Assembly: GCA_019115685.1 (NCBI GenBank)
Contig: DXDC01000219.1
Location: forward strand, 1 to 5,223
From: Candidatus Agrococcus pullicola
GTDB taxonomy: Bacteria > Actinomycetota > Actinomycetes > Actinomycetales > Microbacteriaceae
Reading direction: 5' to 3'
DNA length: 5,223 nt
The notes beneath the pieces were generated by a model that saw only the letters and a list, made by a program, of their open reading frames with translations, did not search any database and was not told the DNA's origin. This document shows positions 1 through 5,223 of this stretch, piece after piece; position 1 is the stretch's first letter; every line of letters begins with the position of its first letter. The position numbers and the translations under genes are program-made.

Positions 1-474
1 CGTGGCATCGGACGTGAGGTGCATTAGACGCACATCGCCCTCCGTAATCGCCAGCACGTAGCCCGTGTAGTCGAACGTGACGGCCCGTACCATCGGCCCG
101 ACATCGAATCGATCGCCCGTCGACCACGCGAACGGAAGCCTGTTCATCAGCCGGAACGCACGCGCGCTCTCGGGAGTTATGAAGATGGCTATGCTTCGAG
201 CACCTGTCGCCCAGAACAGTCTGCGCCCCAGCAGCGTTTCGACGTGGGATGAGATCGCGCTCTTGTCTGCGGCAGAAGCACCGGATTCCGTCAGCTCGTG
301 CAACGCATCGTGCAGTGCGCTCCGCAACGCGGTCTGCGCTGCGTCCACGTCGTGCGTGATCGCGTGCGATCCGTTACCGGTCGCGCTCACGTAGATCGAG
401 ACACTTGCGCCGTTGCGGTGCTGCGTCAGCTCGGCAAAATCTCCTGGGGTAGGTATGTCGATGCTCATACTCAT
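1..474 (-). CDS. baeRF-family (release-factor-like) protein, N-terminal part, runs off the left edge
   Basis: The minus strand is open from an ATG at 474-472 to the window edge, giving 158 visible residues with no stop. Residues 24-32 (SVSIYVSAT) match the opening beta strand of the baeRF families (bacterial proteins related to archaeo-eukaryotic peptide-release factor aRF1/eRF1). The hallmark end of the first domain is also present: GDRFDVGPM at 120-128 and GYVLAITEGDVRL at 138-150, where family members read like 'GDRFHVKPL' and 'YVLALSENDVRLL'. A helical, Ala-rich stretch spans about 43-82. There is no signal peptide or membrane segment, so the protein is cytoplasmic. Family members are proposed from sequence to act on ribosomes or in peptide release, but the function is not established; older annotations often give misleading names. 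A second in-frame ATG at 468-466 is equally possible, and neither start has a good ribosome binding site. The gene lies 89 nt downstream of the CPBP gene and may be separately transcribed. The family call is fairly firm; the subfamily (baeRF11-like) is a guess. Confidence 0.75.
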   Translation of the reverse strand, partial: MSMSIDIPTPGDFAELTQHRNGASVSIYVSATGNGSHAITHDVDAAQTALRSALHDALHELTESGASAADKSAISSHVETLLGRRLFWATGARSIAIFITPESARAFRLMNRLPFAWSTGDRFDVGPMVRAVTFDYTGYVLAITEGDVRLMHLTSDAT

Positions 475-476
475 TC

Positions 477-504
477 ATGCTATCTGCCGTGCAGCATGCC
501 GCAA
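477..504 (-). promoter_or_regulatory. Candidate promoter for the baeRF gene, possibly giving a leaderless transcript
   Basis: On the minus strand TTGCGG (504-499) is followed after 16 nt by TAGCAT (482-477). These match the sigma-70-type consensus at 3 of 6 and 4 of 6 positions. The -10-like element ends only 8 nt before the ATG at 468-466, so transcription would begin at or next to that codon. This would suit the lack of a Shine-Dalgarno sequence, and leaderless mRNAs are common in Actinobacteria. The match is weak and unsupported by any other signal. Confidence 0.3.
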
Positions 505-517
505 TGCCCGGTCCTGT

Positions 518-537
518 CGGCGGCTCATTCACCACCG
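518..537 (-). terminator. Weak hairpin in the CPBP-baeRF gap, possible terminator or attenuator
   Basis: In the minus-strand RNA, CGGUGGU (537-531) can pair with GCCGCCG (524-518) across a 6-nt loop. This gives a 7-bp stem with two G-U pairs, starting 26 nt past the CPBP stop codon. No U-tract follows, so it is not a classical intrinsic terminator. It may only slow polymerase, or it may be chance in GC-rich DNA. Confidence 0.2.
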
Positions 538-563
538 CGAACGAACCCGGTCGAGAACCTCTC

Positions 564-1454
564 CTACCGGCCGTCCTCCTCAGCGCCGGAGCTGTCGAGA
601 GGCTCATCGTCGGACCCATCTGCGGTTGCTGCATCAGCGGGCTCCGCCGTGTCTTGATCATCAGACTCCTGGGCAGCCGCGCCCCTTTCAGCCGCCCGTG
701 CACGGCGACGCTTCGTAGCTACGGCGAACATCACCATGAAGATCGAGGTGACGGCGATCGAGGCGAGTGCGACGGCGAACTGCACAACGGAACCAGCGAT
801 ACCCGCCAGGAACGTCACCGGCAGGGTGATCAACCAGTGCACGATCGCCGTCGTGAGAACGCGCTGGAAGACGGAGCCGTTACCGAGGTAGCCCAGCAGA
901 ATCGACAGCGGCACGTAGGTAGCGAACAGCATGATGCCGGTCACGATGTCCGTGAACGCGTTCACGTACCAGAGCGACCAGACGAGCCCGACAATGACTG
1001 AGGCACCGATTCGGGGCATTCTCGATTCGAGCGTCGGCTGGAGAAATCCTCGCCAACCGACCTCCTGCGCAGCGGCGCCGAGAAGCCCGCCCAGCATTGC
1101 GATGACAACCGTACCCGCACCCGCTCGCCCAAGGTCGACCGTGGGCACATGCAGCAGTGAAAAACCGACCCAGACGAGCAGCGCAAACACGCCGGCGGCC
1201 AGAACACCCAGGATGGTGTGTGCGACCCATTGCCGTCTGCCGACGGGCTGAGGAGGTTCCGGGCGGGATGTCGCCGGCACAATCAGGGAGGTGACGGCCG
1301 CGCCGATCAGTGGGCCGAAGTGATGCCACTGAATCGCCCCTCCCCCTATGGCGTACGCGGCTTCGACGAGCTGCAGACCGAACGTTGCCGCGATGGTGAC
1401 GACGACGAACAGGACAAGCGAAACCCCGTAGCCCCGCAGCTCAGCACGTTTCAC
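564..1454 (-). CDS. CPBP-superfamily (CAAX-protease/Abi-like) membrane protein with a degenerate active site
   Basis: This is a 296-residue polytopic membrane protein. About eight hydrophobic segments can be seen (roughly 11-30, 46-60, 79-101, 112-128, 150-167, 169-190, 200-219 and 222-246). The positive charges at the N-terminus, at 64-74 and at 248-256 place both ends in the cytoplasm. Family motifs are recognisable in order: QEVGWRGFL at 130-138 (normally EExxxR), WSLWY at 159-163 (normally [F/W]xxxH) and HWLIT at 206-210 (normally HxxxN). Thus Glu131, Arg135 and His206 remain, while Gln130, Tyr163 and Thr210 replace the usual Glu, His and Asn. By comparison with Rce1-type proteases this should abolish or greatly reduce proteolysis. 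The tail from about 262 to 296 is acidic and probably disordered. The GTG start directly abuts the ddl TGA and is set by AGGAG six nt upstream, so translation is coupled to ddl. The family call is firm; the function is unknown, and a scaffold or regulatory role in envelope synthesis is inference. Confidence 0.88.
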   Translation of the reverse strand: MKRAELRGYGVSLVLFVVVTIAATFGLQLVEAAYAIGGGAIQWHHFGPLIGAAVTSLIVPATSRPEPPQPVGRRQWVAHTILGVLAAGVFALLVWVGFSLLHVPTVDLGRAGAGTVVIAMLGGLLGAAAQEVGWRGFLQPTLESRMPRIGASVIVGLVWSLWYVNAFTDIVTGIMLFATYVPLSILLGYLGNGSVFQRVLTTAIVHWLITLPVTFLAGIAGSVVQFAVALASIAVTSIFMVMFAVATKRRRARAAERGAAAQESDDQDTAEPADAATADGSDDEPLDSSGAEEDGR

Positions 1455-2597
1455 TCAGCGCTCCTGTTCGAGACCGATATCGATGAGCTCGGAGATCAAC
1501 GAAGTGTAGTCGATACCCGACTTATCCCAGACCACAGGAAACATGGAGATCGGTGTGAACCCCGGCATGGTGTTGATCTCATTGAGCACGAAATCGCCTT
1601 CCTCGGTGACGAAGAAATCGACTCTCGCGAGCCCGGCACCGGCGATGGCATCGAACGCTCTCAATGCTGTCGCCTGCAACCGCTCGATCACGTCCTGCGG
1701 GAGCAGTGCCGGGCACTCCGTGCGAACGCCCTCGGTTCCCAGATACTTCGCTTCGAAGTCGTAGTACCCCTGTTCGACAACGATTTCACCGGGAAGGGAT
1801 GCCCGCGCCGGCTCGCCGCCTCGGCCTCCGATCACGCCCACTTCGATCTCCCGGCCGGCTACTCCCTGCTCGATCAAGGCGCGGTTGTCCTCGGCAAGCG
1901 CGACTTCCATCGCTGCGTCGAGACCGGCCAGCGACTCCACGCGCGAGACACCGACGCTCGAACCCGCTCGGGCAGGTTTGACGAAAAGCGGATACGAAAG
2001 GTCTGCAATGCGCTCACGAACTGATCGAGCATCCTGTTGCCACTGCCTGCGCGACACCGTCACCCACGGTGCCACCGTCAACCCCGCGTGCTCGAGCACT
2101 GTCTTCGTGAAGTGCTTGTCCTGTCCGACTGCGCTCGCCAGCACGCCTGCCCCGACGTACGGTCTGTCGAACAGTTCGAGCATGCCCTGCACGGTGCCGT
2201 CCTCACCGAAGCGACCGTGGAACAGCGGAAAAAACACGTCGATCGAGTCGAGGTCGACGCCCCCGGCCGCACTGTGCAATACCAGTCCGGTGTCCGATGC
2301 GCGGTTCGAGAGAGCAACTTCGAAGGAGGCGGTTTCGATAACAGCGGCTCCTCGATCGCTCGATTCATCGACTTCGAACTGCTGCTCGAGCGAGAAATCA
2401 GCGTTCGCACCGTCGAGGAGCAGCCACGTTCCCTGTTTCGTGATCACGATGGGAACCGGTTCGAATCGGTCTCGATCGATGTGCTTCAGGACGCTCGCGG
2501 CGGTGACGAGCGAAATGGTGTGTTCGCTGGATCGACCGCCGAACAGCAGGCCGACGCGGATTCTAGAACTCAAACGTTTCTCCCTGCGGCTCGTCAT
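1455..2597 (-). CDS. ddl: D-alanine--D-alanine ligase
   Basis: This cytoplasmic ATP-grasp enzyme joins two D-alanines, using ATP, to give the dipeptide that MurF adds to the peptidoglycan precursor. From the ATG at 2597 it is 380 residues, near the length of mycobacterial Ddl. The N-terminal domain has LLFGGRSSEH at 17-26, with Glu25 as the first-site D-Ala binder, and HGRFGEDGTVQG at 127-138. The ATP-grasp domain has Lys161 (DKHFTK), Lys207 (FVKPA) and the Ser-Ser loop GSSVGV at 212-217. The omega loop FEAKY at 281-285 keeps the Tyr expected of D-Ala-D-Ala ligases, where D-Ala-D-Lac enzymes differ. Metal and substrate ligands sit at Asp327 and in NEINTMPG at 339-346. Nothing suggests vancomycin-type depsipeptide specificity. 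The start is uncertain: the ATG overlaps gpsA by 35 nt and has no Shine-Dalgarno sequence. An in-frame TTG at 2573-2571 has AGGGAG six nt upstream and would give 372 residues. The gene is directly followed by the coupled CPBP gene. Confidence 0.97.
   Translation of the reverse strand: MTSRREKRLSSRIRVGLLFGGRSSEHTISLVTAASVLKHIDRDRFEPVPIVITKQGTWLLLDGANADFSLEQQFEVDESSDRGAAVIETASFEVALSNRASDTGLVLHSAAGGVDLDSIDVFFPLFHGRFGEDGTVQGMLELFDRPYVGAGVLASAVGQDKHFTKTVLEHAGLTVAPWVTVSRRQWQQDARSVRERIADLSYPLFVKPARAGSSVGVSRVESLAGLDAAMEVALAEDNRALIEQGVAGREIEVGVIGGRGGEPARASLPGEIVVEQGYYDFEAKYLGTEGVRTECPALLPQDVIERLQATALRAFDAIAGAGLARVDFFVTEEGDFVLNEINTMPGFTPISMFPVVWDKSGIDYTSLISELIDIGLEQER
1461..1465 (-). promoter_or_regulatory. 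Ribosome binding site fixing the GTG start of the CPBP gene
   Basis: AGGAG lies inside the last codons of ddl, six nt before the GTG at 1454-1452. The ddl stop TGA occupies 1457-1455, so ribosomes ending on ddl are placed on this start. The spacing and the TGA-GTG contact favour this GTG over any internal start. Confidence 0.75.
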
Positions 2598-3576
2598 CTT
2601 TGGACGTCAGGTGCGGTGCGATGTCAGCGGGCGCCATCCTGCCGTGGAGCACGCGACGCACCTGCTTCAGAATCGGCATCATCACGTCACCCTGCTTCGC
2701 GAGCTGCCAGACAGGTTCAACGGATGCCAGCCCCTCCGCAGTCTGCTGCATGCGCGAAACGACGTCGTCCTTCGAATAGCCCATTCCCACAAGTCGTCCT
2801 GCGGTGAAGTTGCGCGACAGCGGCGAATTGCACGTTGCGATGAGGTCACCGAGCCCCGCCAGCCCCTGCATTGTCGCGCGCTCTGCGCCATACGCCACGG
2901 CGAAGTCGGTGACTTCCGCCAGACCCCTCGTCAGGATCGAAGCCTTGGTGTTCTCTCCGAAGCCGACTCCGTCGACGATGCCGATCGCAAGCGCTACCAG
3001 ATTCTTGAGCACACCCCCGTACTCGGTGCCGACGATATCGGTGTTGATGAAGGTCGTGAAGTAGTCGGTGCGGGCGATGCGGGCAACCGCGAGCGCAGTG
3101 TCCTCTGCTCGGCTGGCGACAACGATCGCGGTGGGTTCCTCACGAGCTATCTCCAGCGCCAGATTCGGCCCGCTCGCCGCTGCGACGCGAGCAGGGTCGA
3201 TGCCCGCGGCTTCCTCGATGACCTGACTCATGCGCATCATCGTGCTCGATTCGACGCCCTTCATGAGGCTGATGACCGGCACGTCAGCCGGGATCCTGTC
3301 GGCGACACTCTCGAGCAGGCCACGCAACTGCTGACTCGGCACGCTCAGATACACCTGCTCCGCACCCTCGAGCACCTCGTCGATGTCGCTCGACGCGCCT
3401 AGTGACTCCGGCAGCGTTATACCCGGCAGGTACTGGGTGTTGCGGCGAGCCTGGGAGATCTCGTTCGCCAGCTCTGGTCTACGAGCCCAGAGCAGGGCAT
3501 CCGAACCGCCTTCGGCGAGCACCTTGCCGAACGTGGTCCCCCAGCTGCCAGAGCCGAGGATCGCTACCTTAGCCAC
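2563..3576 (-). CDS. gpsA: NAD(P)-dependent glycerol-3-phosphate dehydrogenase
   Basis: This cytoplasmic enzyme reduces dihydroxyacetone phosphate to sn-glycerol-3-phosphate, the backbone for phospholipids. From the GTG at 3576-3574 it is 337 residues, the normal family size. The nucleotide-binding loop GSGSWGTT is at residues 8-15, immediately after the first beta strand (KVAIL). LSVPSQ lies at about 77-82, SLMKG gives Lys106, and SGPN is at 135-138. The catalytic region has Lys191-Asn192 (GVLKN), followed by GFGENTKA at 205-212. GLGDLIATC at 241-249 supplies Asp244 and Thr248, and SRNF supplies Arg255, matching residues that bind substrate phosphate in the family. The open frame continues upstream to an ATG at 3660, but that start would overlap plsC by 92 nt and place 28 residues before the dinucleotide fold. 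The GTG gives an 8-nt overlap with plsC and a standard N-terminus, so it is preferred; only a weak GGA precedes it. Its product feeds the lipid pathway to which PlsC belongs. Confidence 0.97.
   Translation of the reverse strand: MAKVAILGSGSWGTTFGKVLAEGGSDALLWARRPELANEISQARRNTQYLPGITLPESLGASSDIDEVLEGAEQVYLSVPSQQLRGLLESVADRIPADVPVISLMKGVESSTMMRMSQVIEEAAGIDPARVAAASGPNLALEIAREEPTAIVVASRAEDTALAVARIARTDYFTTFINTDIVGTEYGGVLKNLVALAIGIVDGVGFGENTKASILTRGLAEVTDFAVAYGAERATMQGLAGLGDLIATCNSPLSRNFTAGRLVGMGYSKDDVVSRMQQTAEGLASVEPVWQLAKQGDVMMPILKQVRRVLHGRMAPADIAPHLTSKDDEPQGETFEF
2580..2585 (-). promoter_or_regulatory. Strong Shine-Dalgarno sequence pointing to a TTG start for ddl
   Basis: AGGGAG lies within the last codons of gpsA, six nt upstream of the in-frame TTG at 2573-2571. 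The upstream ATG at 2597 is preceded by no purine-rich site. If TTG is used, the gpsA-ddl overlap falls from 35 to 11 nt, which fits the other short overlaps in the operon. Confidence 0.5.
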
Positions 3577-4318
3577 GGAAGCGTCCGGTCTCGCTTTGTC
3601 CAGCGGAGGAAGGGTTCCATCGCTCGAGCGGTGGTTCGAGCCCGCGCAGCTCTCCGACAAGCTTCGAGATCTCGCTCATGAGTCGTTCCGTCGCTTTCGT
3701 CACCTGCTCTTGGTTGTGTGCATTGGAGACGTCCGAGAGGTCAAGCGGTGCTCCGAATACAACGTCGATCCGTTTGCGCGGGATAGGGCGGATACCGCGG
3801 CCGTACCGCGGCATGAGTCGTTGCGTGCCCCAGTGCGCCGCGGGGATCAGCGGGATGCCCGCTGTCTTCGCGAGGCGGACAGCACCGCTCTTGCCGCGCA
3901 TCGGCCACAGATCGGGATCACGCGTGAGCGACCCCTCCGGGTAGACGATCACCGAGCCCTGATTTTCTATGACCTTCGCGGCAGCCTGCATGGGTGTTCC
4001 GCTGCGCGCGCTGCGATCGCGCTCAACCGGAATCTGCTTCAAACCGTTCAAGACACCGCGCAGAATCGGAATCCTCCACAACGATGCTTTGGCCATGAAG
4101 TGCGGTGCACGGCCGGACTTCCACGTCGCGATGCCCATGATGATCGGGTCGATCTCCGAATAGTGGTTGGGTGAGAGCACGAACGGGCCTTCGGCCGGGA
4201 GCGCCTCGGGGTTCCGCACTCGGATGTCCGCCATGGCACCGAAAATCGGCAGCGTGATCCCCGCAACAACTTTAAACGTCGTCGTGTGCTCTCCAGAGGT
4301 ACGCGTGCGCTTACCCAT
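3569..4318 (-). CDS. plsC: 1-acyl-sn-glycerol-3-phosphate acyltransferase (PlsC/LPLAT family)
   Basis: This is a membrane-associated acyltransferase of 249 residues, predicted to transfer a fatty acyl group to lysophosphatidate to make phosphatidate. The catalytic HX4D motif is NHYSEID at 51-57 (His52, Asp57). Motif II lies around IPVERD at 96-101. Motif III is YPEGS at 126-130, in place of the commoner FPEGT. Motif IV is IPLIPAAHWG at 155-164. A hydrophobic stretch at about 16-30 (VVAGITLPIFGAMA) could anchor the protein, and there is no long N-terminal membrane helix. The ATG at 4318-4316 starts 5 nt after the murA TAA, with a weak GGA about 8 nt upstream. The frame is open further upstream, but that part lies wholly inside murA. 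The last codons overlap the gpsA GTG by 8 nt. Actinobacteria usually carry several proteins of this family, so the acyl acceptor could differ from lysophosphatidate. The family call is sure; the exact substrate is inferred from the gpsA neighbour. Confidence 0.92.
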   Translation of the reverse strand: MGKRTRTSGEHTTTFKVVAGITLPIFGAMADIRVRNPEALPAEGPFVLSPNHYSEIDPIIMGIATWKSGRAPHFMAKASLWRIPILRGVLNGLKQIPVERDRSARSGTPMQAAAKVIENQGSVIVYPEGSLTRDPDLWPMRGKSGAVRLAKTAGIPLIPAAHWGTQRLMPRYGRGIRPIPRKRIDVVFGAPLDLSDVSNAHNQEQVTKATERLMSEISKLVGELRGLEPPLERWNPSSAGQSETGRFRG

Positions 4319-4323
4319 GGGGA

Positions 4324-5223
4324 TTATCCAATCACATCGAAATCGACACCCAGAGTCTGCATCTTCTCGAGGAAGCGTTCGTAACCGCGGGCGATAATAC
4401 CGACGTTCTTGATGGTCGATTCGCCATCGGCGGTGAGCGCCGCGACGAAGTGACTGAAGCCGCCGCGCAGGTCGGGAACCGTGATGTCGGCGCCGTGCAG
4501 GTCGACCGGGCCGGCGATGACAGCGGAATGCTCGTAGTTGCGCTGCCCGAACCGGCACGCGTGGCTGCCGAGGCATTCGGTATGGATTTGAATGTAGGCG
4601 CCCATCTTCACGAGCGCCTCGGTGAATCCGAAGCGCTGTTCGTAGACGGTTTCGTGCACGATCGAGATGCCGTTCGCCTTCGCCAATGCGACCACGAGCG
4701 GCTGCTGCCAGTCGGTCATGAATCCCGGGTGCACATCGGTTTCGACGACGACGGGCTTCAGGTCGCCACCGGGGTGCCAGAATCGAATGCCGTTATCGTG
4801 CACTTCGAACTTGCCTCCCGCCTTGCGGTAGACGTTGAGGAAGGTGGTCATCTCCGGCTGACTGGCGCCCTCCAGGAACACGTCTCCTCCGGTCGCGAGC
4901 GCCGCACAGGCCCAGCTGGCCGTCTCGTTGCGGTCGAACAGCGCACGGTGGCTGTAGCCTTCGAGTCGCTCGACACCTTCGATACGGATCGTGCGATCGG
5001 TGTCGACCTGAATGACCGCACCCATCTTCTGCAGGATCGCGATGAGATCCATGATCTCGGGTTCGACTGCGGCTCCGGTGAGCTCGGTCTTGCCCTTGGC
5101 CATGACGGCCGTGAGCAGCACCTGTTCGGTGGCCCCTACCGACGGATACGGCAGCGAGATCTTCGTGCCGCGCAGTCCGTTCGGGGCTGTCATCCAGATG
5201 CCGCTGGGGAGCTTCTCGACCTG
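4324..5223 (-). CDS. murA: UDP-N-acetylglucosamine 1-carboxyvinyltransferase (MurA), C-terminal part, runs off the right edge
   Basis: This enzyme transfers enolpyruvate from PEP to UDP-GlcNAc, the first committed step of peptidoglycan synthesis in the cytoplasm. The window holds the last 299 codons, ending in TAA at 4326-4324; the frame stays open to the edge, so the ATG at 5193 is internal and not the true start. A full protein is about 420-450 residues, so roughly the first third is missing. That part includes the catalytic Cys/Asp loop that decides fosfomycin sensitivity, which cannot be judged here. Visible family landmarks are LPYPSVGATEQ (UDP-GlcNAc-binding SVG loop), EPEIMDL, IEGVERL, HPGFMTD with the active-site Asp (codon at 4713-4711), PDLRGG, and ARGYER with the conserved PEP-site Arg (codon at 4389-4387). 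The loop usually reading DRIETGT is DRNETAS here, as I recall for Microbacteriaceae homologues. It is the first gene of the visible operon, 5 nt before plsC. Confidence 0.96.
   Translation of the reverse strand, partial: QVEKLPSGIWMTAPNGLRGTKISLPYPSVGATEQVLLTAVMAKGKTELTGAAVEPEIMDLIAILQKMGAVIQVDTDRTIRIEGVERLEGYSHRALFDRNETASWACAALATGGDVFLEGASQPEMTTFLNVYRKAGGKFEVHDNGIRFWHPGGDLKPVVVETDVHPGFMTDWQQPLVVALAKANGISIVHETVYEQRFGFTEALVKMGAYIQIHTECLGSHACRFGQRNYEHSAVIAGPVDLHGADITVPDLRGGFSHFVAALTADGESTIKNVGIIARGYERFLEKMQTLGVDFDVIG

Larger units (their letters stand above)
564..5223 (-). other. Predicted single transcription unit murA-plsC-gpsA-ddl-CPBP
   Basis: Five same-strand genes are separated by a 5-nt gap, an 8-nt overlap, an 11- or 35-nt overlap and a direct stop-start contact. 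No space is left for a terminator, and no convincing internal promoter was seen. Ribosome re-use at each junction would tie the output of peptidoglycan and phospholipid precursor enzymes together. The promoter must lie beyond the right edge, in or upstream of the missing murA start. The unit may continue into the baeRF gene if the weak hairpin at 518-537 does not stop transcription. Confidence 0.8.

Noticed and set aside
491..504. Short inverted repeat GCAT-6 nt-ATGC in the CPBP-baeRF gap
   Set aside because: The arms are only 4 nt, too short to propose an operator or hairpin.
374..703. A 109-codon minus-strand frame spanning the CPBP-baeRF gap
   Set aside because: It overlaps the CPBP tail and the baeRF start in another frame, has a basic, unstructured-looking composition, and fits neither neighbour. 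The baeRF frame explains the region better.
1218..2024. A 268-codon plus-strand open frame opposite ddl and the CPBP gene
   Set aside because: It is a shadow frame rich in Arg and Asp with no family resemblance, and it crosses the well-supported ddl-CPBP junction.
1885..3402. A 505-codon open frame on the plus strand, opposite ddl and gpsA
   Set aside because: It lies wholly antisense to two certain genes, and its translation is Arg/Ser/Pro/His-rich with no recognisable domain. Long antisense frames are expected in GC-rich coding DNA.
3793..3811. Direct repeat TACCGCGG twice with a 3-nt spacer
   Set aside because: It falls inside plsC, where it encodes an RYGRGIR-type stretch, and there is no further copy nearby. 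It looks like codon-bias coincidence.
4319..4576. Upstream extension of the plsC frame into murA
   Set aside because: The added residues are Arg-rich shadow of murA. The ATG at 4318 lies 5 nt after the murA stop and gives a normal PlsC length.

Overview
The window is a tightly packed, single-strand stretch of GC-rich chromosome in which every gene reads leftward (minus strand). The protein sequences look actinobacterial, most likely Microbacteriaceae. The MurA C-terminal half carries phrases typical of that family (for example PSVGATEQVLL and HPGFMTDWQQPLV), and the order murA-plsC-gpsA-ddl is a familiar arrangement in those genomes. This taxonomic call rests on recalled sequence patterns, not on a search.

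In transcription order from the right edge, the window holds five genes that are joined or nearly joined. They are the last 299 codons of murA (4324-5223), plsC (3569-4318), gpsA (2563-3576), ddl (1455-2597) and a membrane protein of the CPBP/CAAX-protease superfamily (564-1454). The junctions are a 5-nt gap, an 8-nt overlap, an 11- or 35-nt overlap and a direct TGA-GTG abutment. An 89-nt gap follows, holding a weak hairpin and a possible promoter. The N-terminal 158 codons of a baeRF-family (release-factor-like) protein then run off the left edge. No RNA gene, mobile element, CRISPR array or notable repeat was found, and the only non-coding stretch is the 89-nt gap.

The first four genes form a coherent cell-envelope operon. 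GpsA makes sn-glycerol-3-phosphate and PlsC acylates lysophosphatidate, which together feed phospholipid synthesis. MurA makes the first committed peptidoglycan precursor and Ddl makes the D-Ala-D-Ala dipeptide.

The most interesting item is the fifth gene. It keeps the CPBP fold and membrane layout but has Gln, Tyr and Thr at three of the four positions that form the catalytic centre in this family, and it ends in a long acidic tail. It is translationally coupled to ddl, so a non-proteolytic role linked to the cell wall is a reasonable hypothesis. The rest of the window is ordinary housekeeping sequence, and no clearly undescribed multi-gene system is visible.
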